Source of the DNA: Chloroflexota bacterium
GTDB taxonomy: Bacteria; Chloroflexota; Anaerolineae; Promineifilales; Promineifilaceae
Direction: 5' to 3'
Length of the DNA: 39,937 bases
Assembly: GCA_018004935.1 (NCBI GenBank)
Contig: JAGNBF010000072.1
Coordinates: forward strand, 1-39,937
How positions within the stretch are numbered: the first letter of the stretch is position 1; each line of letters begins with the position of its first letter. The position numbers and the translations under genes were made by a program. Positions 32,859 through 39,937 of the stretch are shown in pieces. Below the pieces are notes generated by a model that saw nothing but the letters and a program-made list of their open reading frames with translations, searched no databases and had not been told where the DNA came from.

Positions 32859-35800
32859 TTACTCTCGTTTCGCCATTGCTTCGACGAGCAGTTTGAATTG
32901 TTCATCGCCATGACCGTTAAGTTCGTACAACGCTTCCATGTCTACACCTGTGGCTAAGATAAGGGCTTCCACCCGTTTGTATTGGGCTACGGTAGCCGCA
33001 TAGGTTGGGTCTGTTCTTTGAGGCAGGGTGGGCAATTGGTTTACCATGGTCATCATCAATTGGGCATCGTTTTGGCGGCGTTCGATCTTTTTGGCCGTTG
33101 TTTTGTCGGCATTAAATCCGGCCCACCCTTTGTCGCGCCCGAATTGTTTAACCGTGCGTGCCCCAACCATACCCACTTCCGCACTGGCGGCCACGGCTTT
33201 AAGGGGGATGCCCGCGGCCGCGCCCGCCCCGGACAAGGTTGCCACATCACCCGCAATTTTGTTAAGTTCGATACCAATCTGTAACCCGGCCCGGTTGCGG
33301 CGTTTCTGATTGATATATTTCATTTCCTCAGCTAATTTCTTTTCTGCTGGGTCGGTAGATTGGTTTTCTTGCGCCTCCATACGTTCGATGTTGGCCATCG
33401 CCATGATGGTATCGTAGACTTTCATGATGATGCGAGCGATGCTGATGGCGGTGGTCAGGACAGGGAGGGTAGCGGTAAGCCCGGCGCTGACCCCACCTTT
33501 GGTGATTTCCAGGAAACCGCGAACAGATTTGACGGCCGCGGCCGCGCCCTTGAGCGTACCCGTAACCACTTCCATACTCCCCTTGAATTTCTCAGTACTG
33601 CTCAACTTGTTTTGTTGCGACTTTTCATAGAGGTTGTAGGCGGTCTTAACCGTGCCAAATGTCTCTTTAATGGCCGAAATCCCATCACCGAGTGACCCTG
33701 TCCATTTGCCCGCAATGTCTGATGCGCCAGTTCCCTGGCTGTGACCTTCTGCTTTGGCGATGGAGTCAATGGTTTTGGTCGTACCACCAGCCACTTTTGC
33801 GGCTCCTTCAAGCATGTCCAGCCGTGACGACCATCTCTTCTTTTCCTGGTGGCTTTTATACCCTTTCACCATACCAATAAACCCGGCCAGGGCATCCGCC
33901 GCGCCTACCGTCGCATCCAAACGTGCTTTGTGCAATTCGGCGGCAGATGGGGCAGAGGCTGTATTAGCCTGTGATGCGGATGAAGAGGTTTCGGGCTGGT
34001 TTTGCCCCCCTGTGGCAGGTGTGTCTGAGCCTTTGTCACCGGTTGTCGTAGATGAGGTTGATTCTTTGGTGGGGGAAGGCGTTGGGGCATCTTTATAATA
34101 ACCACCGTCAAATAAGCCCCCCTGCTTGACTTTGATTTTTTCGATGTCGAGTGACCCGGCCATGGGATCGAGATTACCACTGAGGGATTCGGTCGCGGCC
34201 GCGCCTGCCTCACCGGCTATCTCCGCGCTACTGATATGCTCACTAAAAGCACCCGTTGTCGTGATTTTGTCTTTCAAATTAGTTGAATCAGTCGTTTCCA
34301 GTTTTTCTAACCGCACAAAACCCGTGACTCCCATGTAACTGGCTTTGACCCATTGGCCCGTTTCATCTTTCACATTCTCATTGATCTTGAGTGTGGCACC
34401 CTCAACAATGTTGGGGCCGATGGGCTGATTTTCATTTGCCACATATTTGAAATCACGAATACCTATCCCCCGTAGATGGGTTCGCATTCCTCTCAAGCCT
34501 TTTTGCTTCAAAGCCCTCGCCGCACTGATTTTCTCAGGTTTGTCATCTTCCGGGTTGCCCTTTATCAACTGATCTCTAGGCAGAAGCCCTTGATTTTGAC
34601 CATCTTTTGCCCACACATAACTTCCACCCTGTACTGCCTCATGCTCCGCATTTATCTTAATATCCTTAAGTGCCGTAACCGCACCTATGTCTGTTCCCAC
34701 CGTCGCCTTAAAATTAGCGTCTGACGTACTTTTCTGTAATGGTTGGGTCGAAACTAAATAAGCCGGATCAACTATTTGGGGAGCCTCTGTTCCCAAGAGC
34801 ACATCTTGTTTGGGAATATAGCCAATTGTCGTCCCCAATTTTGCCAGAACATACCCTTTGTCTTGGTCAAGCATTTTGGGGTTTATGTGTATACTCTTTT
34901 GGGCTGTCACATCTACCCCAATTGGTAATGCTCTCACCGTGATGTTATCGCTATTCGCTTCTGGTTCATCACCAATCTCAGTGGTGTTGATAGTGTATGC
35001 GGCAACATCAATCGCAGGGACACCACCTTTAATAACCTGTTTTTTAGGGAGCCAACCAATCTTGCCACCTACCCGCGCCAACACATACTCACCATCTACT
35101 GCGGAGAAATCAACGGTCAGGGCTGTTTGATATGGCTTAATTTCCCCATCTAGTTCCTGGTTCTTGTTGTCCATGTCCTTCAACTTCAGGGGCGAGGAAC
35201 CGATGAGATAGGCGGGTTGCCAACGCGACACTGCATCGGGCACAGGCCCTGCTTCCAAAGAGGCCAGGTTTATCAATCCCACTTTGCCAGCAAACAGGGC
35301 TGGAACCATTGTGTTAGAAGCTCCGGCCCCAAAACTTCTCCCCCTGGCGACATGGTATTGTTTGGCAGGGTCGTCGTCTACGAGAATCGTATCTTTCTCT
35401 GTGATCTGAGCGTCAATACCTTGCAGGCTTACTTCATTCATGCCAGAACTATTATCGAGGCTGTATTGATACAAATTCTCTTTCTTACTGCGTTCAAAAA
35501 GGCCACTTTTCTTGAGATGGTACTCTGTCCAGTTATGTGTTTGTGGCCCGGCTGTGGTCTGCCCGGCGGCTGGGGTCGTGGGGGCCGAGGCAAGTTGTCG
35601 TTGGAAGGCGTTAAGCGGCCGCGCTGGTTGCCCCCCCACTCGTTGTACCGTTACATTGTTCGGCCCGGCGGGTGTCCGGCTCAAAATTTGCTGGATGCCG
35701 GTCGTGACAGGTTCTTCCCGTGCGGCGCGATCTTGCCTCTGATCATGGCTTCTCTGCACCACCTGCCCCATGCCCTGGTTGCCCAGGGTGCGCTGTAACA

Positions 35801-35921
35801 GATGCAGATCGGCCTGCATCTGTTCAGGGGCGGTTGGTTTATGGACAGCCGCCTGCTCCCTGGTACGACGCCCTTTTTTCTTGGGCAGTTGGGCCGCGGC
35901 CGCATCCTTTCCCTTAGCCAT
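32859..35921 (-). CDS. LQRTLGN-leader protein with SH3-like repeats
   Basis: 1020 residues from the ATG at 35921 (GGGAGAGG upstream), which overlaps the previous stop by 8 bases. Leader: LQRTLGN at 42-48, IQQILSR ~75, VQRVGG ~92. Then at least four SH3-like repeats between ~235 and 545, each ending in a GxIxxLP(K/R)xxxxxG pattern (IGWLPKKQVIKG, IGYIPKQDVLLG, QGLLPRDQLIKG, TGFVRLEKLE). A Ser/Thr linker follows (~620-680). The C-terminal ~340 residues are Gly/Ala-rich helices with hydrophobic stretches (LTATLPVLTTAISIARIIM, AGAAAGIPLKAVAASAEVG) that could insert in membranes. No catalytic motif. The leader resembles those of extracellular contractile injection cargo/DUF4157 proteins. Confidence 0.8.
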   Translation of the reverse strand: MAKGKDAAAAQLPKKKGRRTREQAAVHKPTAPEQMQADLHLLQRTLGNQGMGQVVQRSHDQRQDRAAREEPVTTGIQQILSRTPAGPNNVTVQRVGGQPARPLNAFQRQLASAPTTPAAGQTTAGPQTHNWTEYHLKKSGLFERSKKENLYQYSLDNSSGMNEVSLQGIDAQITEKDTILVDDDPAKQYHVARGRSFGAGASNTMVPALFAGKVGLINLASLEAGPVPDAVSRWQPAYLIGSSPLKLKDMDNKNQELDGEIKPYQTALTVDFSAVDGEYVLARVGGKIGWLPKKQVIKGGVPAIDVAAYTINTTEIGDEPEANSDNITVRALPIGVDVTAQKSIHINPKMLDQDKGYVLAKLGTTIGYIPKQDVLLGTEAPQIVDPAYLVSTQPLQKSTSDANFKATVGTDIGAVTALKDIKINAEHEAVQGGSYVWAKDGQNQGLLPRDQLIKGNPEDDKPEKISAARALKQKGLRGMRTHLRGIGIRDFKYVANENQPIGPNIVEGATLKINENVKDETGQWVKASYMGVTGFVRLEKLETTDSTNLKDKITTTGAFSEHISSAEIAGEAGAAATESLSGNLDPMAGSLDIEKIKVKQGGLFDGGYYKDAPTPSPTKESTSSTTTGDKGSDTPATGGQNQPETSSSASQANTASAPSAAELHKARLDATVGAADALAGFIGMVKGYKSHQEKKRWSSRLDMLEGAAKVAGGTTKTIDSIAKAEGHSQGTGASDIAGKWTGSLGDGISAIKETFGTVKTAYNLYEKSQQNKLSSTEKFKGSMEVVTGTLKGAAAAVKSVRGFLEITKGGVSAGLTATLPVLTTAISIARIIMKVYDTIMAMANIERMEAQENQSTDPAEKKLAEEMKYINQKRRNRAGLQIGIELNKIAGDVATLSGAGAAAGIPLKAVAASAEVGMVGARTVKQFGRDKGWAGFNADKTTAKKIERRQNDAQLMMTMVNQLPTLPQRTDPTYAATVAQYKRVEALILATGVDMEALYELNGHGDEQFKLLVEAMAKRE

Positions 35922-36414
35922 TTGCCTCTCCCATATCTTCGGTAGGGGGGATAAAACGAATAGACTCAATCATCGCCAACAAGATGGGAATGGCGGTAGC
36001 CGCCATCTGGTGCAAGGTTGCGCCGTGGATTTCTAGCAGGGTGTCCGGGCCAGTGGCAACCAGGGCGAGTACCTGGGCAAACGCTGTGCCGCTGGCCTCA
36101 TCCTGCCATTCATACACCTGCACATACGCCGGTAGCCCATCCAACATGATTTTCTGTTCGCTCATCTGGTGGAAGGCATGATAATCGGCCTGTTGGTCGG
36201 CATGAGTGTTGGCGATAATCTGCTGGAACGATTCCGGCGTGAGCGGGCCAACCCCCTCTACTGATCGCAAGGCCAGATTGGTGCGGTAATCCTGCTCCGG
36301 CGGAGCCAACAGGCAAAGTGAGAAGTAATCAGTTGCACCCACATCCCATGATTCGGGACGGAGCAATGAGATCGAGAGTTGCGGGTCAAAATAGCTGATG
36401 GCGTTTTCGGTCAT
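35914..36414 (-). CDS. DcrB/PsbP-like (DUF1795-type) protein, possible adaptor
   Basis: 166 residues. The pattern fits the Mog1/PsbP/DcrB fold: FDPQLSISLLRPESWDV at the start, FSLCLLAPPEQDYRTNLALRS, DYHAFHQMSEQKIMLDGLPAYVQVYEW, FAQVLALVATGPDTLLEIHG, and a final helix ATAIPILLAMIESIRF. No signal peptide, so it is cytosolic. DUF1795 proteins include the EagR chaperones that load type VI secretion effectors. Its stop overlaps the start of the 1020-aa LQRTLGN gene by 8 bases, which suggests a dedicated partner of that protein or of the 429-aa one upstream. Role inferred. Confidence 0.72.
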   Translation of the reverse strand: MTENAISYFDPQLSISLLRPESWDVGATDYFSLCLLAPPEQDYRTNLALRSVEGVGPLTPESFQQIIANTHADQQADYHAFHQMSEQKIMLDGLPAYVQVYEWQDEASGTAFAQVLALVATGPDTLLEIHGATLHQMAATAIPILLAMIESIRFIPPTEDMGEANG

Positions 36415-36441
36415 GCGATAAGTTCCCTTTTGTCTGGTCGT

Positions 36442-37731
36442 TTAGGGTGTTGTGGGGGCTGTTCCGGTGGCCGGGGCCGCTCCCGCCCCGGCGGCTGGAG
36501 CCGCGCCCCATATTTTGGAACCAGCCCAACTGGCCAGGTTGTTGATCACTTTCGGGGCGGTAATTTCCAGCTCGCCACCGGCGGTAAAGCCAAGACCCAA
36601 CGAAGCGGACATTTTGCCACCCATCGAGAATTTGCCGTCTTTCCAGGCGATGTTGAATTTGGCCTCGCCGCCAGCCCCGTAGGTAACGCCCAACGTACCG
36701 GATGTTTTCATCACGTCCACCCCGGCGACCTTAATGTTGACTTCGGTCTTACCGGCCAGGGAACCACCCACAAAAGCTGAGGCTTGCCCGCCCGCGGCCG
36801 CGGAGAAACCTTTCTCCTTGTCATACTTGGCTTCTGCCTTTCCTTTGGCCTCGCCCTTGGCCCCGGCAAACCCTTCGATCTGAGCGGATGTTTCTGATTC
36901 CAGAGCACCTTTACCCATTTTCAGGGGGTTGTTCGTGGTGATTTTGCCCCCCTTACCAAATTTCAATTCAATGTTCGATTCAGCTTCCAACCCTTCTGTG
37001 TTGGCTTTCGCGGCCGCGCCCCCTTTGGCCTCACCCATCCCCCAACCAAACCCCTTCTTCCCCTCAACCCCGGCCTTTAAGCTACTTCCCTGAGTGCCTA
37101 TAGAGCCTTTCATCTCATCCAGCCCTTTTAATCGCTCCGGGCGTTTGCCCTGGGGAATGTCTGCTTCATACAGGTTGATGGTGATTTTGTCCACGGAGAA
37201 GATTTCGGCGTCCTCTTCCTTTTGTTTATTTTCGGCGGCATCAACCGACTCCTGATCGCCAAAACCCGTTTCACCTCGTTTGGGCCTTTCCCGTAAATCG
37301 GTTTCCGTTTTGGCCGCTTCAGAACCAACCAACCCCTTTTTCTCGTCATCATCCTGGGCCTGTTTCCAGTTACTGGGAGAAAGCCAGCTACCAAAAGAGG
37401 CCATCCAACCTTGCGAAGCGGGCGCGGCCGCGCCGCCTGCTGGGGGTGCTCGTTGAATTGTCGGTTTCTGGGGGGCCGAAACGACCGGTCGGTTCATGAT
37501 CTGCCCCAAATCATGAGGCAGGGAACGCTCCTCACCGGGCTGGCGTTGCACGGGCGATCCACCGAGCATTTGCCCTACCGCCTGGTTGCCCAGGGTGCGT
37601 TGCAACGTGGTGACATCGGCGTTGGCTTGATCAGGGGCGGTTTGCGGCCGCGCATTTTGAGAAGTTGCCTCACGCCGCTTGCGAGCCAGTACCCTGGCCT
37701 GTTGTTCTTGGGTTGTGCTCTGTTTACTCAT
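36442..37731 (-). CDS. LQRTLGN-leader protein with Gly/Ala/Lys-rich repetitive body
   Basis: 429 residues. Leader: LQRTLGNQAVGQML at 43-56, PHDLGQIMNRP ~72-82, IQRAPP ~92. The body (~190-400) is a low-complexity beta-like repeat: KGFGWGMGEAKGGAAAKA, AKGEAKGKAEAKYDKEKG, TEVNIKVAGVDVMKTSGTL, MGGKMSASLGLGFTAGGEL. It ends in an Ala/Pro/Gly tail. The composition is like structural or pore/carrier segments of large secreted toxins; no enzymatic motif is visible. It sits between the cyclase-toxin gene (upstream) and the DcrB-like gene (27 bases downstream). Confidence 0.72.
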   Translation of the reverse strand: MSKQSTTQEQQARVLARKRREATSQNARPQTAPDQANADVTTLQRTLGNQAVGQMLGGSPVQRQPGEERSLPHDLGQIMNRPVVSAPQKPTIQRAPPAGGAAAPASQGWMASFGSWLSPSNWKQAQDDDEKKGLVGSEAAKTETDLRERPKRGETGFGDQESVDAAENKQKEEDAEIFSVDKITINLYEADIPQGKRPERLKGLDEMKGSIGTQGSSLKAGVEGKKGFGWGMGEAKGGAAAKANTEGLEAESNIELKFGKGGKITTNNPLKMGKGALESETSAQIEGFAGAKGEAKGKAEAKYDKEKGFSAAAGGQASAFVGGSLAGKTEVNIKVAGVDVMKTSGTLGVTYGAGGEAKFNIAWKDGKFSMGGKMSASLGLGFTAGGELEITAPKVINNLASWAGSKIWGAAPAAGAGAAPATGTAPTTP

Positions 37732-37820
37732 GACAGAATCTCAAATGGGTTGTACGCGGTTATGCTTCAAAAAGTCACGTACTGACCGTTTTAGCCTTAT
37801 CAAAAATTACCATCAAGAAA

Positions 37821-39839
37821 CTAACTGCCTTTGGCTCTGGTAAACTGATGAAAAGGTTTGTTAAAACGCGTGCTTTTGCCTGCGAACATCTGCTTCATGG
37901 CATCTTCTAAAATAGGCTGGAAACCAGCTTCGCCCCCAGCCTGAATCACGTGGTGTTTTTTGGCGTTGAGTGCCAGGAGCGCACCGGGGTTCTGTGGCAT
38001 AACCGTGTTATCCATTTCAGCCCCATGATGAATGACCAATCCACCTTTATAGCCAGATAAGGCAACACCCACGTTGTAGTCAATAGCGGCCCCCATCAGC
38101 CCTTTACTGGACATGCCTGCTCCAGCACGGATTGAGGTTTGCTCTTGCCCCAGTCGCCCCTTACTGCCAGGGAGCTTCTGACTGAAAAGCTGATAAATGT
38201 CATAATCACCCACAATAGGTAATCCCTTACTGGCACTAACGATATACTCCTTATCATCAGGGATGCTTGCAAATAGATCTTCCAGATACTCTCGTTGAGA
38301 GCCTGTCGCTTTGGCCTTAATATCACTCACCTTTCTGATTTCATGGTTGTCAATTGGTTTAGCCTCTAGATCGCGATAAAGATCGTCAATATGGTGCTTC
38401 TTTTCTTCCGCGACATCAGGATTTACTTTTTGGGCTGCTTTATATGCTGTTTCAAGGGTTGTTTGCACTACCCTCTTACCAAATTCTGCCAGTTGCAAGA
38501 TAATGGCAAGTTGGGTGAGTCCATCGGCTTTACCGGTTTTACAAGTATCAGCCTTTCCTGTCTCGTTAAATTGATCTGCTGGGACGAGGCCGGTGGCTGT
38601 TTCGCTTTTTAGTTTGATAGAAAAGGGTTTGGTGGGGAAGCCAGCTTGTTGATGGGCAATGGCTTGCGCGGCCGCGTTCCCATCATCTGCCACCGCACGG
38701 ATGGAAAGTGCATCTTTACCTCTCATGCCAGCGACTGTTTTCATCGCGGCAAGGTTTTCCGGCAAAATGCCCAATGTTTTTATGGCTTCTTCTTGCGCCG
38801 GTTTTTGGATGGCTTCCTGGCGTTTGTCCGCAATTCCTGCTAACTTGCCGAGGTATTTCAGGGTACGTTCTTCTCCCTTTGAACGTGTGGATTCCTCTTT
38901 CCCCAAGATGTCTTCTCGATATTGCGTAAGCTGTTCGGCGACAAACTGCACCAATTGTTCATCCAATAAAGTCCACGATTCTCCCCTGGCGCCTCTAACA
39001 ACAATTTCCTCTTTTTTCTCCTGAACCTTTTCTTGTCTATCGGCCGGTAACATGTAAAAGAACTTGCTGGTCTCAAGACCTTCTATAAATCCACCGGGCG
39101 GTGGCGCGGCCGCTTCTAATTCAGCCAATTTCAGGCGATTCATAAAGTGTTCTGCTCCGGCCCCCATCGTTAATGTACCGAATGGTCCCTCTGGGATTTG
39201 CCCAGTTTCATGTTCACTGGCGGCACTTGAAGGACGGGCTGGCGGAGCACTTCTACGTTCGCCCTCAATATCCTGAAAGGTTGGTCCAGCTAAGTGACGC
39301 TGTCTGGTAGGTGCTCTTTTAGTATCCGCTGTCGGCGGGGGAGCAGGCGAATTGCGATTTCCCAATTTTGGCAGGGTGGTTGATGTGGACGGGCCTGGCA
39401 TATTGGACGTTGCTGGGGGCATTGTCTGTTCCGGTGTGATAGCGCGATTTTGTGCGAGATGTCGTACCCCTTGCACGCCTGCTACTGAACTTTGACCTGG
39501 AAGTGGGGGTAATTCATCACCAACACGTTGGACAAACATTGTGGCCTTGCTCGTCTTTTTATCCTTGTGTTCACTTTGAACTTCCATAGTTTGTGCAATA
39601 GGGCGGTTGGTGATTTGGGCAATATCAGTTTGTAAATCGTGAGGGGCAGTTCCAGTTTGATCGGTGGTTGTTGATGAGAGAACACGTTGTAAGGCATCGT
39701 TCCCCAGCGTCCGTTGCAGGAGTTGTTTATCTGCATTGGCTTTCTCAGGCAGTGTGGGAACACGCGCTAAGGGTTCATCCTGGGTACTACGCCGCCTGCG
39801 CCGGATGATTTTTCTAGTTCTAACGGATTTTGTGGTCAA
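37821..39839 (-). CDS. LQRTLGN-leader nucleotidyl cyclase toxin (edema factor/ExoY type)
   Basis: 672 residues from a TTG at 39839 with GGAG 8 bases upstream. Leader: basic start (TRKIIRRRRRS), LQRTLGN at 41-47, PHDL...IAQITNRP ~66-80, VQRVG ~104. Pro-rich linker to ~215, helical region to ~395. C-terminal domain matches class II adenylyl cyclase toxins: GFPTKPFSIKLKS (K404 and K411, spaced like edema factor K346/K353 and ExoY K81/K88), GDYDIY (D545/D547, the metal-binding pair D491/D493), HHGAEMDN (H605 and N611, spaced exactly like H577/N583). All listed active-site residues are present, so it probably makes cyclic nucleotides when delivered into a target cell and activated by a cofactor there. 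Confidence 0.85.
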   Translation of the reverse strand: MTTKSVRTRKIIRRRRRSTQDEPLARVPTLPEKANADKQLLQRTLGNDALQRVLSSTTTDQTGTAPHDLQTDIAQITNRPIAQTMEVQSEHKDKKTSKATMFVQRVGDELPPLPGQSSVAGVQGVRHLAQNRAITPEQTMPPATSNMPGPSTSTTLPKLGNRNSPAPPPTADTKRAPTRQRHLAGPTFQDIEGERRSAPPARPSSAASEHETGQIPEGPFGTLTMGAGAEHFMNRLKLAELEAAAPPPGGFIEGLETSKFFYMLPADRQEKVQEKKEEIVVRGARGESWTLLDEQLVQFVAEQLTQYREDILGKEESTRSKGEERTLKYLGKLAGIADKRQEAIQKPAQEEAIKTLGILPENLAAMKTVAGMRGKDALSIRAVADDGNAAAQAIAHQQAGFPTKPFSIKLKSETATGLVPADQFNETGKADTCKTGKADGLTQLAIILQLAEFGKRVVQTTLETAYKAAQKVNPDVAEEKKHHIDDLYRDLEAKPIDNHEIRKVSDIKAKATGSQREYLEDLFASIPDDKEYIVSASKGLPIVGDYDIYQLFSQKLPGSKGRLGQEQTSIRAGAGMSSKGLMGAAIDYNVGVALSGYKGGLVIHHGAEMDNTVMPQNPGALLALNAKKHHVIQAGGEAGFQPILEDAMKQMFAGKSTRFNKPFHQFTRAKGS

Positions 39840-39937
39840 GATTTTGCTCCAGCCAATGAAGTGGAAATGAGCAAATTGTGCAACCAGTTATCGTGATAAA
39901 CCCGCTTGTTCAAACGATGGGCCGGGGATTGGTAGGT
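39836..39937 (-). CDS. C-terminal end of an upstream gene coupled to the cyclase-toxin gene
   Basis: The frame is open from the window edge for 33 residues (starting TYQSPAHRLNKRVYHD and ending AGAKS) to a TGA that overlaps the TTG start of the next gene (TTGA). The other two minus-strand frames are closed within ~50 bases. The overlap is typical of coupled genes, which supports reality. Family not recognisable from this length. Confidence 0.4.
   Translation of the reverse strand, partial: TYQSPAHRLNKRVYHDNWLHNLLISTSLAGAKS

Larger units (their letters stand above)
321..39113. repeat. NotI-type highly iterated palindrome GCGGCCGC, 68 dispersed copies
   Basis: The octamer starts at: 321, 583, 866, 974, 1792, 2053, 2344, 3502, 3632, 5501, 5654, 5950, 7276, 8201, 8518, 9543, 10148, 11823, 12989, 13062, 13701, 13917, 14049, 14118, 14675, 14712, 14922, 15195, 15929, 16065, 17330, 17487, 18212, 18897, 19682, 20786, 21102, 21432, 21711, 21804, 22514, 22619, 23542, 23767, 24622, 25251, 25812, 25818, 26763, 26964, 27393, 28821, 28962, 30233, 30428, 31205, 31472, 33214, 33538, 34195, 35615, 35896, 36794, 37010, 37424, 37644, 38668, 39106. 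This is a hand count. Many copies extend to CGCGGCCGCG. By simple arithmetic, chance predicts about 0.6 (uniform bases) to 1.3 (55% GC) copies. Sixty-five are in genes and three (2344, 9543, 18897) are intergenic. In reading frame about 48 encode Ala-Ala-Ala, 13 Arg-Pro and 4 Gly-Arg. Function unknown; it is analogous to cyanobacterial HIP1 (GCGATCGC). Confidence 0.95.

Overview
The window looks like a chromosomal segment of a Chloroflexota bacterium (Anaerolineae / Promineofilum-like). This is inferred from the gene mix: a Form I-type RuBisCO large subunit with no adjacent small-subunit gene, a SARP/NB-ARC/TPR regulator, ParA-kinase-FHA membrane proteins, SWIM and SNF2 genes, and many small palindromic intergenic repeats. 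No rRNA, tRNA or CRISPR was seen. The most pervasive signal is the octamer GCGGCCGC (NotI site). I hand-counted 68 copies, about one per 590 bp, where about one would be expected in the whole window. It behaves like the HIP1 highly iterated palindrome of cyanobacteria but has a different sequence.

Layout. 1-2.3 kb (+): the tail of an unknown gene, a pRiA4b ORF-3-family protein with a Cys-rich tail, and a conserved hypothetical. 2.4-5.1 kb (-): a compact cluster of a SEC-C protein, a small Cys-containing protein, an antitoxin-like protein and an HNH nuclease, closed by a terminator. 5.3-9.3 kb (-): a SNF2-type helicase and a SWIM zinc-finger protein. A decayed copy of the 3' end of the 1.2-2.3 kb gene lies at 9.3-9.5 kb, so this 7-kb block is bracketed by direct repeats. 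9.9-11.2 kb (-): a soluble NarL-type histidine kinase and LuxR-type response regulator.

11.7-18.4 kb is the carbon-fixation region. RuBisCO, phosphoribulokinase, transketolase and ribulose-phosphate 3-epimerase form one minus-strand operon. A convergent FGGY kinase resembling D-ribulose kinase could feed ribulose 5-phosphate into the same pool. A 1003-aa SARP-like regulator lies across a 1.3-kb repeat-rich spacer, on the opposite strand.

23.2-39.9 kb, all minus strand, looks like one functional region. The upstream half (31.8-39.9 kb) encodes three proteins that share an N-terminal leader with LQRTLGN about 42 residues from the start. One ends in a domain with all key residues of anthrax edema factor/ExoY nucleotidyl cyclases. 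They alternate with a DcrB/PsbP-like protein and a YbjN-like protein that could be loading chaperones. The downstream half encodes a membrane pseudokinase-FHA protein, a 1379-aa ParA-pseudokinase-FHA-TM-GON fusion, a HAMP membrane sensor with no output domain, and a free-standing ParA. I propose a candidate secreted-toxin (contractile-injection-like) cargo cassette coupled to a phosphoprotein-sensing, ParA-positioned membrane apparatus. No sheath, tube or baseplate gene is present, so the delivery machine is inferred.

Three 119-bp copies of a non-autonomous element with terminal inverted repeats (one with a perfect 8-bp target duplication) sit just upstream of genes. Several other dispersed repeat families fill the spacers.
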